NCBI RefSeq assembly: GCF_040427915.1
Contig: NZ_JBETXJ010000002.1
Coordinates: 1,240,001-1,304,000 of the forward strand
Direction of reading: 5' to 3'
Origin: Gardnerella vaginalis
GTDB lineage: Bacteria; Actinomycetota; Actinomycetes; Actinomycetales; Bifidobacteriaceae
Length of the DNA: 64,000 nucleotides
Part shown: positions 53,142 to 62,972 of the stretch, piece after piece
How positions within the stretch are numbered: the stretch's first letter is position 1
Layout of the letters: each line of letters starts with the position of its first letter
Position numbers and translations under genes: made by a program
The notes under the pieces: model-generated
What the model was told of the DNA's origin: nothing
Databases searched by the model: none
The model's input: only the letters and a program-made list of their open reading frames with translations

Positions 53142-55241
53142 TTAAGCGCGAGCTTCTTCGATAGAAGCCTTAGCAGCTTCTACTACATGCTCAGCAGTAA
53201 TGCCCAAATCGATCATGTTCTGACCGCCGTCACCCTGCAAGCCGTACTGTTCGATAGAAACAGCCTTGCCGCAATCGCCAAGATACTTATACCAAGGCAA
53301 TGCCAAGCCAGCTTCGATGGAAACGCGAGCCTTGACGGACTTTGGCAAGATTGCTTCCTTGTACTCTTCGTCTTGCTCTTCGAACCACTCGAGAGATGGC
53401 ATAGAAAGAACGCGAGCCTTAATGCCTTCTGCTGCCAAAGTCTTAGCGCCAGCAACAGCCCACTGAACTTCAGAGCCAGTAGCCATGATGATTACGTCTG
53501 GAGTGCCTTCGCAGTCAACCAACACATAACCGCCGTGCTTTACGCCTTCGCGAGCCTTCTCAGCAGTTTCTGCGAGGGTCGGCACGCCCTGACGGGTCAA
53601 AATCATAGCGGTTGGGTAGTTGTTCTTCTTCTCGAAGAAGTAGCGGTAAGCTTCAGCAGTCTCATACTCATCTGCAGGGCGTACAACCTCAAGCTGAGGA
53701 ATAGCGCGGAATGCAGCCAAGTGTTCGATTGGCTGGTGAGTTGGACCATCTTCGCCCAAGGCTACGGAGTCGTGAGTCCAAACGTAGAGGTTTGGAATCT
53801 CCATCAAAGCAGCCAAGCGAACTGCTGGGCGCTCGTAGTCAGAGAACTGGAAGAATGTGCCGTTGAATGGGCGAGTGTCAGAACCAAGCAAAATGCCGTT
53901 GGTAATAGCACCCATTGCGAACTCGCGCACACCAAAGTGAAGCTGGCGACCGTACTCGGAAACGTTTGGCCAAGTGCGAGTTGCGTCTTCGGATGGACCG
54001 AAGGAGTCAGCGCCCTTAATATTGGTGTTATTGGAGCCACCCAAATCAGCGGAACCGCCCCAAAGTTCTGGCATAACAGCAGCGATTGCGTTAAGAACTG
54101 CGCCAGAAGCCTTACGGGTAGCGACCTTGGAACCGGCTTCGAAGCCAGCGACCAAGTCGTCAATAGCCTTGTCGAATCCTTCAGGAAGCTTGCCAGCCTT
54201 AAGACGCTCGTAAAGAGCAGCCTTATCTGGGTTTGCAGCAGCCCACTTTGCAAGAGCTTCATCCCAAGCCTTGTGAGCAGCCAAGCCGCGCTCTGCAACC
54301 TTGCGAGCATGAGCCAAAGCTTCTTCGTCGATTGGGAACGAAACTTCTGGATCGAAACCGCAAAGTTCCTTCAAGCCCTTAACAGCTTCTTCACCAAGCT
54401 TAGAGCCGTGGGAAGCTTCATTGTTGGTCTTACCTGGGGTTGGCCAAGCAATCAAAGTGTTAACCTTAATGAAGTGAGGCTTATCGGTAACTTCCTGAGC
54501 CTTTTCAATAGCTGCAGCCAAAGCCTGAACGTCTTCCTTGTAGGAGCCGTCTGGTTGGATGAAGCTAACTTCATCGGTGTACCAACCGTATGCACGGTAA
54601 CGAGCAAGAATATCCTCGGAGAAGGTGAGCTTAGTATCGCCTTCAATCTGAATGTGGTTTGCATCGAAGATTACGGTCAAATTGCCAAGCTTCTGGTTTC
54701 CAGCCAAGGAAGCAGCTTCAGAAGAAACGCCTTCCTCAACGTCGCCTTCGCCGCAGATAACCCAAACCTTGTGATCGAATGGGGAAGTGCCAGCTGGAGC
54801 TTCTGGATCAAGAAGACCACGCTCAAAACGCTGGCCATAAGCGAAACCAACAGCAGAAGCAAGACCCTGTCCAAGAGGACCAGTGGTCATTTCAATGCCT
54901 GGAGTCAAGCCATATTCTGGGTGACCTGGAGTACGCGTGTCTGCGCCGCCACGGAAATACTTGAGATCATCAAGAGTCAAGCCGTATCCAGAGAAGAACA
55001 GCTGCACATATTGCGTAAGCGAAGCGTGACCGCCAGAAAGAATAAAACGATCGCGACCGGCCCACTTTGGGTCAGCTGGATCGTGCTTAATGAAGTGCTG
55101 GTACAAGGTGTACGCAATCGGTGCCAATGAAACAGGGGAGCCAGGATGTCCGTGTCCTGCTCGCTCAACAGCATCAGCCGAGAGAACCTTCGCCATCTTT
55201 ACGGCGCGCTCGTCTAATGCAGACCAGTTGAATTCGGTCAT
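53142..55241 (-). CDS. tkt: Transketolase
   Basis: A 699-residue thiamine-diphosphate enzyme. AVERAGHGHPGSPVSLAPIA near residue 25 and GEGDVEEGVSSEAASLAGN near 157 form the cofactor domain, with GVREFAMGAITNGI and DSVALGEDGPTHQPIEHL in the pyrimidine domain. I choose the ATG at 55241 (TEFNWSALDE) because GGAAGGAAAG lies just before it; a longer frame to 55307 adds 22 basic residues without a site. The minus-strand gene tal lies 211 bases downstream, where no terminator is obvious. Confidence 0.96.
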   Translation of the reverse strand: MTEFNWSALDERAVKMAKVLSADAVERAGHGHPGSPVSLAPIAYTLYQHFIKHDPADPKWAGRDRFILSGGHASLTQYVQLFFSGYGLTLDDLKYFRGGADTRTPGHPEYGLTPGIEMTTGPLGQGLASAVGFAYGQRFERGLLDPEAPAGTSPFDHKVWVICGEGDVEEGVSSEAASLAGNQKLGNLTVIFDANHIQIEGDTKLTFSEDILARYRAYGWYTDEVSFIQPDGSYKEDVQALAAAIEKAQEVTDKPHFIKVNTLIAWPTPGKTNNEASHGSKLGEEAVKGLKELCGFDPEVSFPIDEEALAHARKVAERGLAAHKAWDEALAKWAAANPDKAALYERLKAGKLPEGFDKAIDDLVAGFEAGSKVATRKASGAVLNAIAAVMPELWGGSADLGGSNNTNIKGADSFGPSEDATRTWPNVSEYGRQLHFGVREFAMGAITNGILLGSDTRPFNGTFFQFSDYERPAVRLAALMEIPNLYVWTHDSVALGEDGPTHQPIEHLAAFRAIPQLEVVRPADEYETAEAYRYFFEKKNNYPTAMILTRQGVPTLAETAEKAREGVKHGGYVLVDCEGTPDVIIMATGSEVQWAVAGAKTLAAEGIKARVLSMPSLEWFEEQDEEYKEAILPKSVKARVSIEAGLALPWYKYLGDCGKAVSIEQYGLQGDGGQNMIDLGITAEHVVEAAKASIEEARA

Positions 55242-55487
55242 GTGATCTACTTTCCTTCCAATAATTCGGGTTTTTTGCGCACAGCTTACGCTGGCCATCA
55301 CCCTCACATTGCCATTTAATCCTATCTTTTATATCAGACGAATTTCTAACAAAGTGTGTCAAAACTTAACAAAAGTTTATATTTATAGTTAGTTGTTAAG
55401 ATAACAAAAAATAGTTAATCACATATTATTCTGGAATATATAATAGTTGACAGTAAAAGTTACATTACCTAAATAAAAGGAGGATCA
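55242..55487. promoter_or_regulatory. Divergent promoter region between tkt and hrcA
   Basis: 246 bases, very AT-rich. TATAAT at 55439-55444 and TTGACA at 55447-55452 are candidates on the hrcA side; TTGACA is also seen on the minus strand near 55362. I found no CIRCE (TTAGCACTC-N9-GAGTGCTAA) or HAIR element. Confidence 0.4.
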
Positions 55488-56519
55488 ATGCAGTCACGTC
55501 GCATGATGATACTCCGTGCGGTTGTTGAAGATTATATTCGTTCACACGAGCCAGTTGGGTCAGCGTCTTTGGCTAAAAATCACAAATTAGGTGTTAGCTC
55601 TGCAACAATTCGCAACGATATGTCAATACTAGAAGAAGAAGGTTATTTAATTCAGCCACATACATCTGCTGGTCGAATTCCTACGGAAAAAGGATACAGA
55701 TATTTCGTTGATGGAATGGCAGCGCTAATACCACTTTCTAATGCACAAAGAAGAGGAATACGCAGTTTCTTAAGTGGATCTGTAAGTTTGCAAGACACAC
55801 TTCAACGTTCAGCTCGTCTTCTTGCAAGTATAACTGGGCAGGTTGCTCTTGTTGCGTCACCTGCATTATCTAGATCAAAAGTAAAAAGAATTGAGATCGT
55901 TCAAGTATCGTCATCAACTCTTCTTGTTGTAGTAATTACAGACGCTGGAGGAGTAGCGCAACATATGATTCAGGCTTCCAATGTGGATTCAGATGATTTG
56001 TTGCATTTAACAAATATGATTAATGAAGATTGCATTGGATTGTCGCTTTTGAATGCATCTAAAAAAGTGTGTGCATTGTCGGAACGTAAAGATCTAGTTT
56101 CCTCGTTACAAATAATTAAACAATTGTCTAATGCTATTGAAGATATGTACGATGGCGATCGAGCACACGAATTATACATGGCTGGAACCTCCCAGCTTGC
56201 ACATAGACAGAATATTGGTGATTTTGCTGCTCTTTTTGATGCTTTAGAAGAGCAGGCTGTTATTATGCGTTTGATGACTTCGCTAAGTGAGGAGGCAAGT
56301 GATTGTGCAAGTGGAGTCAGTGTTGCAATAGGTTCAGAAACTCACACGCCTGGTCTTTTGAACGCTTCTGTTGTGACGAGTGCTTACGGATATAATTCCG
56401 ATCCTGATTCCGCATTCATTGGTTCAATCGGACCTACTCATATGGATTATGCTGCAACAATGACTGCGGTTAAAGCAGTGGCTAAGTATCTTAATGCGTT
56501 TATATCCGAAAATTCATAA
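55488..56519 (+). CDS. hrcA: Heat-inducible transcription repressor HrcA
   Basis: A 343-residue HrcA. The N-terminal winged helix reads SSATIRNDMSILEEEGYLIQ and PHTSAGRIPTEKGYRYFVD (about 35-75). The GAF-like domain and the C-terminal PTHMDYAATMTAVKAVAKYL are complete. HrcA represses groE and dnaK operons through CIRCE in a GroEL-dependent way. AAAGGAGG precedes the ATG. dnaJ follows after 59 bases, the standard actinobacterial hrcA-dnaJ2 pair. Confidence 0.95.
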   Translation: MQSRRMMILRAVVEDYIRSHEPVGSASLAKNHKLGVSSATIRNDMSILEEEGYLIQPHTSAGRIPTEKGYRYFVDGMAALIPLSNAQRRGIRSFLSGSVSLQDTLQRSARLLASITGQVALVASPALSRSKVKRIEIVQVSSSTLLVVVITDAGGVAQHMIQASNVDSDDLLHLTNMINEDCIGLSLLNASKKVCALSERKDLVSSLQIIKQLSNAIEDMYDGDRAHELYMAGTSQLAHRQNIGDFAALFDALEEQAVIMRLMTSLSEEASDCASGVSVAIGSETHTPGLLNASVVTSAYGYNSDPDSAFIGSIGPTHMDYAATMTAVKAVAKYLNAFISENS

Positions 56520-56578
56520 AAATATAACTGGCTGTGCCTTATGCAAGAATTATTTTATTAAGGTAAAAGGGGAGTTAA

Positions 56579-57736
56579 GTGACTGACTACTACAAAATTT
56601 TAGGTGTTGATTCTAACGCTAGCGATGATGAGATTCGTAAAGCATATAGAAAATTAAGTCGAAAGTACCATCCAGATATCGCAGGTCCTGAGTTTGAAGA
56701 CAAATTCAAGGAAGTTAATGCTGCATACGACGTTTTGTCTAATCCAGAAAAACGCAAAATGGTAGATATGGGTGTTGACCCAAACAATCTATCGGCATCG
56801 GGTGCTGGTGCTGGCGCTGGCGGATATGCCAATATGAATATGGATATGGGAGATATTTTAAATCAGTTCTTTTCTGGATCATTTGGAACAAGTACGGGTT
56901 CTCCTATTCCGCGCGTGAATCGTGGTGAAGATTCACTCACAGAAGTTAAAGTTGATCTTAAAACAGTAGTATTTGGTGGAAATGCTAAGGTTCATGTAGT
57001 GACTTTTGGCTTGTGTCAAGATTGTGCTGGAAAAGGCTCTGCAGATAAATCAGACCCTCTAACTTGCCCGCAATGCAAGGGCGCTGGTTTTGTACAAAGG
57101 GTTACCCGAACAATGTTTGGTCAAATGATGTCATCTGAGCCATGTAGAGAATGCGAAGGTCACGGAACAATCATTAAGAATGTTTGCCCAAATTGTCATG
57201 GACATGGTCGAATTCGTACATCAAGAGAAATTGGGATTACTATTCCTGCTGGTATAAAAGACAATTCTCGATTGCGACTTGCTTCGCAAGGAGCAGTAGG
57301 AGAATGTGGCGGTCCTGCTGGCGACTTGTATGTTGATGTACATATTCGAGAAGATAAACAGTTTACTAGGAATCTAAACGATTTACATTGTTGGATTGAC
57401 GTTCCAATGACTTGGGCTGTTTTGGGGCATAAAGTTGATATAGATACTTTTGACGGCAAAAAGAGCGTGGAAATCCCTTCTGGTTCTCAAAGTGAAAATA
57501 CTATTTCTGTACCTAATTTAGGTGTAACGGTTCTAGGCTCTAAAGAACGCGGAAATCTTGTTGTTCATATTCTTGTTAATATTCCAACAAAGCTGAGCGA
57601 TGAAGAGCGTAAACTTATTGAAGAGTTTGAAAAATTGCATGATGGAAAAGATAGTGTTATTGTTCAACGTGCTATCCCAGATTCAACTACAAATCACAAA
57701 GGGTTCTTTAGCAAGTTAAAGGATGCTTTCTGCTAA
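56579..57736 (+). CDS. dnaJ: Chaperone protein DnaJ (DnaJ2 type)
   Basis: A 385-residue co-chaperone. The J domain has HPD at residues 31-33; a short glycine-rich stretch follows; the zinc domain (about 145-215) has four CxxCxGxG-type motifs (CQDCAGKG, CPQCKGAG, CRECEGHG, CPNCHGHG). The C-terminal substrate domains are complete. The start is GTG after GGGGAG. It is coupled to hrcA, which identifies it as the second actinobacterial DnaJ rather than the one in the dnaK operon. Confidence 0.95.
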   Translation: MTDYYKILGVDSNASDDEIRKAYRKLSRKYHPDIAGPEFEDKFKEVNAAYDVLSNPEKRKMVDMGVDPNNLSASGAGAGAGGYANMNMDMGDILNQFFSGSFGTSTGSPIPRVNRGEDSLTEVKVDLKTVVFGGNAKVHVVTFGLCQDCAGKGSADKSDPLTCPQCKGAGFVQRVTRTMFGQMMSSEPCRECEGHGTIIKNVCPNCHGHGRIRTSREIGITIPAGIKDNSRLRLASQGAVGECGGPAGDLYVDVHIREDKQFTRNLNDLHCWIDVPMTWAVLGHKVDIDTFDGKKSVEIPSGSQSENTISVPNLGVTVLGSKERGNLVVHILVNIPTKLSDEERKLIEEFEKLHDGKDSVIVQRAIPDSTTNHKGFFSKLKDAFC

Positions 57737-57849
57737 TTTGCTAATTCTTAGTATTTTCATGACTATTCTCGTTACTGTTCGATTGTTGAGAGTATATGAT
57801 TTTTGAAGATGCTAGGAATAATGAAGATATTTTTTAAGGGGGTTTACGT

Positions 57850-58830
57850 ATGGTGCTACCTATTTTATTTGCTGGAACACCAGAGGTTTCTGTTGCGCCA
57901 TTGCGTGCTTTAGCTCAAGATAAAGAGCATTTTGATGTTCGTGCTGTTCTTACGAGACCTGATGCTCCGACAGGCAGAGGTAGGAAAATTGTTCCTAGCG
58001 CTGTTAAAAAAGCTGCGATTGAACTTGGAATTCCTGTTTTAGAGGTTAATCCTAGTGATGAACAGGAGTGCATAAGAGCTTTAAAGTCAACTGGCGCTAA
58101 ACTTGCTGCCGTGGTTGCTTATGGAAAGATTCTTAGACAATCTGTTTTGGACGCTCTTCCTCTAGGATGGTACAACTTGCATTTCTCGCTTCTTCCACAG
58201 TGGCGAGGGGCAGCTCCTGTTCAGCGTGCGATTTGGGCTGGAGATGATATTACAGGTGCCACTGTTTTTAAGATTACGCGTGGAATGGATGAAGGACCTA
58301 TTCTTGCACAAATGACTACAGAGATTGGCGCTCATGAAACAGCTGGCGACTTACTTATGAGACTAAGCAATGATGGTGCAAATCTTCTTTGCTCTGCTCT
58401 TATTGGGATGGAATCTGGTCAAATTATTCCTGTTGAGCAAGATCCTACACCTTGCCAAATCGCGCAAAAAATCACTGTTGAGGATGCTCATATTCGTTTT
58501 GATATTCCAGCATTTGCAATCGATAGACAGATTCGTGCTTGCACGCCAAATCCTGGAGCTTGGTGTAATCTTCACGCTTATTGCGAAGATTCACAAATCA
58601 TTAGTTTGCATGTTCTTTCTTGTGCATTGGCAAAAGATGAAGATATTGCATTACATAATCTAAGCGAGCTTAAGCCTGGGCAGATTTTTGCAGGCAAGCG
58701 AAATGTTTGGGTTGGTTCTGCAAGTGGTGTTCTTGAGCTTTTAGAAGTTAAAGCGCAAGGTAAAAAGGCTATGAAGGCTGCAGATTGGGCAAGAGGAGCG
58801 CATTTAAGTCAAGAGTCCTATTTGGATTAA
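57850..58830 (+). CDS. fmt: Methionyl-tRNA formyltransferase
   Basis: A 326-residue enzyme that formylates initiator Met-tRNA using 10-formyltetrahydrofolate. FAGTPEVSVAPL (about 7-18), NLHFSLLPQWRGAAPVQ near 107 (Asn and His catalytic) and GMDEGPIL near 144 (Asp) are intact. AAGGGGG precedes the ATG. Its neighbours are dnaJ upstream and the convergent serB. Confidence 0.95.
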   Translation: MVLPILFAGTPEVSVAPLRALAQDKEHFDVRAVLTRPDAPTGRGRKIVPSAVKKAAIELGIPVLEVNPSDEQECIRALKSTGAKLAAVVAYGKILRQSVLDALPLGWYNLHFSLLPQWRGAAPVQRAIWAGDDITGATVFKITRGMDEGPILAQMTTEIGAHETAGDLLMRLSNDGANLLCSALIGMESGQIIPVEQDPTPCQIAQKITVEDAHIRFDIPAFAIDRQIRACTPNPGAWCNLHAYCEDSQIISLHVLSCALAKDEDIALHNLSELKPGQIFAGKRNVWVGSASGVLELLEVKAQGKKAMKAADWARGAHLSQESYLD

Positions 58831-58891
58831 AGCGATAAGTGTAATCTTGAAAAACGCAAAGTAAAATTTGTATAAATTCAGTTAGTTAAGT

Positions 58892-59575
58892 TTAGTTTAG
58901 TAGATCTAAAACTAGGCTTAGGTCACGCGTATCTATGCTTTTTTTAGCTTGGGTTTTTAAAGATTGTTTTGCGCAAAATGCTATGCCTAATTCGGCTGTT
59001 TTAATCATATCGATATCGTTAGCGCCGTCTCCAATCGCAACGCTTTGACTAATGTCAATATTGTTTTTTCTCGCCCAATTAATCAATGCTTTTGCTTTAT
59101 ATTGACGATTTACTATAGGCTCAATAACTTTCCCACTTAGCTTAGAATCTACTACTTCTAGATTGTTTGCTACCCAAAAATCTATGTTTAGATTTGGCAG
59201 CAAATCATCTAAAACATTATTGAATCCTCCAGAAACTGCTCCTATTTTCCATCCAAAGGAATGTAATGTGTCTATAAGTTTTTTGGCTCCACTGGTTACG
59301 TGGATACTTTCAATAGCTTTTTTAAAACAAGTGCATTCGAGTCCTTTTAGCATTGAAACCCTTAGTTTTAACGATGTGTCAAAGTCAATTTCTCCTTTCA
59401 TTGCTTTAGAAGTTATATATGCTAAATTTGACCCGACTCCAGCAATATCTCCTAGTAAGTCAATCACTTCTTCTTCAATAAGAGTGGCGTCAACATCTAA
59501 AACAAGAAGTCCTGGTTTTTGCAATGAAGGAGCATTGATTAATCTTCGGTTTTTTAACTCTAGTATTTTAGTCAT
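58892..59575 (-). CDS. serB: Phosphoserine phosphatase (HAD family)
   Basis: A 227-residue HAD phosphatase releasing serine from phosphoserine. Motif I is LDVDATLI (Asp27, Asp29), with A in place of G; EEEVIDLLGDIAG follows as in SerB. GAVSGGFNNVLDDLL is motif II and IGDGANDIDMIKTAELGIAF motif III/IV. No ACT domain is present, unlike mycobacterial SerB2. It is convergent with fmt. The assignment to phosphoserine is by family resemblance. Confidence 0.85.
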   Translation of the reverse strand: MTKILELKNRRLINAPSLQKPGLLVLDVDATLIEEEVIDLLGDIAGVGSNLAYITSKAMKGEIDFDTSLKLRVSMLKGLECTCFKKAIESIHVTSGAKKLIDTLHSFGWKIGAVSGGFNNVLDDLLPNLNIDFWVANNLEVVDSKLSGKVIEPIVNRQYKAKALINWARKNNIDISQSVAIGDGANDIDMIKTAELGIAFCAKQSLKTQAKKSIDTRDLSLVLDLLN

Positions 59576-59841
59576 GTTACAATCTTTTAAGAGAGATGTT
59601 AGGTTATGAATTAATTTTAAGGCTGGTTTAAGAAATTTAAGGATTTGTTTGCTATACGTTTTGCGTTGTAAGACTTTTCTATAAAACTTATATCAAATGT
59701 GAAAGTTTATTGATTTTATTGGAATATTGCGTGTGGAAGTTTGGTTTAATTTAATTAGTTGAGTAGAATAGTTGCAGATTTTATGAGAACAAGATTAAAG
59801 AATTTGAAAACAACTGTATTAGACAGAGGGGTGAGAAGAAT

Positions 59842-60684
59842 ATGGCAGGTATGAATTTAAGGGATGTAGCTCTTGAAGTTGCTAGAATATTAGAAGATGT
59901 TGGTAAACATGCATATCAGGATCAGCTTAATCCTAGAGATATGGCAAGTATGATGGTTCTAGGTGATCCTAATCAATCTGATTCAGCTTTTGGAGATAAG
60001 CTAGTACGCTTTATTGAAAACCGTCTTACTTATATAAATACTTTTCAAGGATTCTGGAGAAATAGACCAGATGATTGCAAAACAGGTGATCGTTTTTGGT
60101 GTGTAGGCAATATTGACGGTGCTATTAACTTTAACCGCGACATGGCTGAATGGACCTTAACTGTTTCACTTTTTGAGTTTAACGATCAAGGCTCTGCTAG
60201 ACCTGTTCTTGGTGTTGTTCATGCACCAGCTTTAGGGCTTACATATTTGGCTGCTAAGGGTCAGGGTGCTATCCGTATTCGTAAAACTCCTAACGGAGAG
60301 AAGCGAGAGAAAATCACGCCTTCTACAACATCAACATTGCATGGCTCTGTTGTTTGCTATGGAATGTCTTATATTCCAGGTGAATCTAAAAGAGCTTTAG
60401 ACGTTGTTTCTTCGCTTGAGGAAGAATGTCCAGCAGATATTAAACGTATTGGTCCTGCTTCGCTTGACTTGTGCAAAGTGGCAGATGGTACTTACGACGC
60501 ATATTTTGAGCCACATCTTCATAGGTGGGATATTCCAGGTGTTTCAGCTGGTGCCGTTGTTGTTAAAGAAGCACAGGGGCATGTTCGACAATGGAATGGT
60601 GACTCAATTCATTGGAGACGCGAAAATGACGTTATTGCTTCAAATGGTTTAATAAACAAAGAGCTTCAAAACTATTTGCGATAA
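59842..60684 (+). CDS. Inositol monophosphatase-like protein with altered metal site
   Basis: A 280-residue protein of the IMPase/FBPase fold: GNIDGAINF (89-97) is the place of the D-P-[IL]-D-G-T-x-N motif, and HRWDIPGVSAG near residue 228 is the second motif with Asp230. The first aspartate of the motif is glycine (Gly89) and no Glu70-type EE motif is visible, so two of the usual magnesium ligands are lost. LRIGPA-type KRIGPASLDLCKVADGTYDA is normal. It may act on a different substrate or be non-catalytic. GAGGGGTGAG precedes the ATG. The 59576-59841 gap shows no gene. Confidence 0.78.
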   Translation: MAGMNLRDVALEVARILEDVGKHAYQDQLNPRDMASMMVLGDPNQSDSAFGDKLVRFIENRLTYINTFQGFWRNRPDDCKTGDRFWCVGNIDGAINFNRDMAEWTLTVSLFEFNDQGSARPVLGVVHAPALGLTYLAAKGQGAIRIRKTPNGEKREKITPSTTSTLHGSVVCYGMSYIPGESKRALDVVSSLEEECPADIKRIGPASLDLCKVADGTYDAYFEPHLHRWDIPGVSAGAVVVKEAQGHVRQWNGDSIHWRRENDVIASNGLINKELQNYLR

Positions 60685-60864
60685 ATTAGAGTTAAAGATT
60701 TTAGCAATTGTTTGCATGATTTTTAGTATTAAAGCTTTAATTTTGGGAAAAACATTTATGCAATCGTTATCATTAAATAGACAATATATAAGCGTGTCGC
60801 TTTAGCAATATTGTAGAATGAACATGATATCCCATTGTCCGACATTCAGAGGGGAGTGTTAACG

Positions 60865-61635
60865 ATGATTGACACTGCACAAGCATTTGGCGTAGATATT
60901 GGTGGCTCTGGTATTAAGGCAGCACCAGTTAATTTGGAAAAAGGCGAGTTTGCAGAACCGCGATATAAGATTCTCACTCCAGCGGTTTCCACACCTCAAG
61001 CTGTTGCAGATATTGTTCGTCAGCAACTTGAGCATTTTGATGTTCCTGCAGGTGTTCCTGTTGGAATCGCTTTTCCAGCTCCTATTAAGCCTGGAAAGAA
61101 GCTTGAGTTTATGGCGAATCTCGATCAGTCTTGGATTGGTGTGGATGTTACAGAAGTGTTCAGTGAAGCTTGCGGTCGTCCTGTTACCGTAGTGAATGAT
61201 GCTGATGCTGCTGGTCTTGCCGAGCAACACTTTGGTGCTGCAAAAGATAAAGATGGCTTGGTTATTGCTACTACGCTAGGCACTGGAATTGGCACAGCAT
61301 TGATTTATAACGGTACTCTTATTCCTAATACAGAGCTTGGTCATATTCAGCTTGAAAAGGGTAAGGGAGATGCAGAAAAGTATGCTGCTTCTTCTGTTCG
61401 CGAAAAGTTAGACATGGGTTATAAAAAGTGGGCTAAGCGTCTTACTAAGTATTATGGTTTGATGGAAAAGTACTTTAACCCAGACTTGTTCGTTGTTGGC
61501 GGCGGTGTTAGCCGTGTTAGCGAGAAGTTCTTGCCTCATATCGATATTAAGACACCTATTGTGGTTGCGTCTTTGCATAATGAAGCTGGTATTATCGGTG
61601 CAGCTTATTATGCAATGCAGCAAAGAAACAATTAA
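60865..61635 (+). CDS. ppgK: Polyphosphate glucokinase
   Basis: A 256-residue ROK-family kinase. FGVDIGGSGIKAAPV (8-22) is the phosphate-binding motif, NDADAAGLAE the catalytic aspartate region, and TTLGTGIGTALI with ELGHIQLEKG the second half. Actinobacterial PpgK phosphorylates glucose with polyphosphate or ATP. I choose ATG 60865, with GGGGAG 8 bases upstream; GTG 60856 and TTG 60835 are in frame but less likely. Confidence 0.9.
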   Translation: MIDTAQAFGVDIGGSGIKAAPVNLEKGEFAEPRYKILTPAVSTPQAVADIVRQQLEHFDVPAGVPVGIAFPAPIKPGKKLEFMANLDQSWIGVDVTEVFSEACGRPVTVVNDADAAGLAEQHFGAAKDKDGLVIATTLGTGIGTALIYNGTLIPNTELGHIQLEKGKGDAEKYAASSVREKLDMGYKKWAKRLTKYYGLMEKYFNPDLFVVGGGVSRVSEKFLPHIDIKTPIVVASLHNEAGIIGAAYYAMQQRNN

Positions 61636-61654
61636 GGATTTTTGATATTTTATT

Positions 61655-61690
61655 TGCGCTGGATGCTTTTGCGTTCAGCGCATTTTTTAT
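61655..61690 (+). terminator. Rho-independent terminator after ppgK
   Basis: TGCGCTG (61655-61661) pairs with CAGCGCA (61676-61682), followed by TTTTTTAT. Confidence 0.88.
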
Positions 61691-61702
61691 ATTTGCATAT
61701 TT

Positions 61703-61732
61703 TTGTATTTTTATATATTTGGTTTATACAAT
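61703..61732 (+). promoter_or_regulatory. Candidate promoter of the aminotransferase gene
   Basis: TTGTAT (61703-61708) and TACAAT (61727-61732) with an 18-base spacer. The GTG start is only 16 bases after the -10, so the mRNA should be leaderless or nearly so; no ribosome-binding site is visible. Confidence 0.5.
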
Positions 61733-61748
61733 GCGCTAGTGTAGTCGA

Positions 61749-62963
61749 GTGCGATTTTCTTCAAGAGTTGATGTGAGTGAGCCAAATCCAATTATTCTGG
61801 CTCAACGTGTTGCTATATCTAAAGGTATTAAACTTACAAAACTTAACGATTCAAACCCAACAGTACATGGTCTTTCTCCAGAGTGCTTAAATGCAAAATA
61901 TACTGCTGATCCTAGAGGACCTGTCGAAGTTAGGCGCATTCTTGCTAACTTTATAAATCATAGAGATAATCGCATAGATCAAAATATTGTAAATAAAAAG
62001 GGTAGTTCAGCTAAAGCTCTTAATCCAGATAATCTATACGTATTATCATCAACCTCTCAAGCATACGCATGGCTAATGATGCTAATGTGTGATTGCGGTG
62101 ATTCCGTTTTAGCTCCGACTCCTGGATATCCTCTTATAGAATCGATTGCAAGACTCCAAGGCGTAAAATCTATACCTTATCCGCTTGTTTATGATGGCTC
62201 TTGGACTATTGATATTCCTAGGGTTAAAGAACTTTTAGAGAATACGTATAATCGTATTCGTGCACTTGTTTTAATAAACCCAAACAATCCAACAGGATCT
62301 TATATAAAACCTCAAGAAAGAGAAGCATTATTGCAATTATGCAATAAAAATAATGTGGCAATTATAGCTGATGAAGTTTTTTATGATTATTGTCTAGAAC
62401 CTTTTGATGGAAACTGTAGGTTAGCAGGTGAAGAATCTACGCTAGTTTTTGCTTTAGATGGATTCTCAAAGATGCTTGCAGCTCCGCATGCAAAAGTTGG
62501 ATGGATTGAGGTTTCGGGTCCTAGTCAAGACGTACAGGATGCTATGAAACGCCTTGATGTTATTGCTGATGATTTTCTTCCAATTGGTGCAACTGTATCA
62601 GAAAGAATTCCAGAATTATTGCAATGTGCTAAAGAACAAACCGATCTTGTTCAAAACAGAGTGATGTCGAATCTTAAAACTCTTAGAACAATTCTCGCAA
62701 ACTATTCAAATTGTTGTGTTAGTGCATTGCGTGCAGAAGGCGGATGGAATATTCTTATCCGTGTTCCATCATGTTTAGATGATGATGATTTAGCTTTAAG
62801 ACTTATGCAAGATTATCATCTTGTTTCTCAGCCTGGCTATTACTTTGATATGCCGAATAATGGATATTTGGCATTATCTTTGCTGCCAGAAGAAAAACAA
62901 TTTGTGTATGGTGTTAAAGCGTTGCTAGATACTGTTCATACAATGTTGGAAGAATTAAATTAA
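61749..62963 (+). CDS. Class I/II pyridoxal-phosphate aminotransferase
   Basis: A 404-residue fold type I aminotransferase. NPNNPTGSYI (about 177), ADEVFYDY (about 208) and the PLP lysine in FSKMLAAPHAKVGW (about 240) are intact. It may act on alanine, aspartate or aromatic amino acids; sequence alone does not decide. The start is GTG 61749 without a visible Shine-Dalgarno, consistent with a near-leaderless mRNA. An insert of about 15 residues (NKKGSSAKALNPD, about 81) is unusual. Confidence 0.85.
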   Translation: MRFSSRVDVSEPNPIILAQRVAISKGIKLTKLNDSNPTVHGLSPECLNAKYTADPRGPVEVRRILANFINHRDNRIDQNIVNKKGSSAKALNPDNLYVLSSTSQAYAWLMMLMCDCGDSVLAPTPGYPLIESIARLQGVKSIPYPLVYDGSWTIDIPRVKELLENTYNRIRALVLINPNNPTGSYIKPQEREALLQLCNKNNVAIIADEVFYDYCLEPFDGNCRLAGEESTLVFALDGFSKMLAAPHAKVGWIEVSGPSQDVQDAMKRLDVIADDFLPIGATVSERIPELLQCAKEQTDLVQNRVMSNLKTLRTILANYSNCCVSALRAEGGWNILIRVPSCLDDDDLALRLMQDYHLVSQPGYYFDMPNNGYLALSLLPEEKQFVYGVKALLDTVHTMLEELN

Positions 62964-62972
62964 TGAAACCAA

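Noticed and set aside
53187-55130. A 647-codon open frame on the plus strand opposite transketolase (and a 351-codon one opposite transaldolase at 51974)
   Set aside because: It is antisense to highly expressed, strongly codon-biased genes, has no domain or ribosome-binding site, and such biased genes often leave long open antisense frames.
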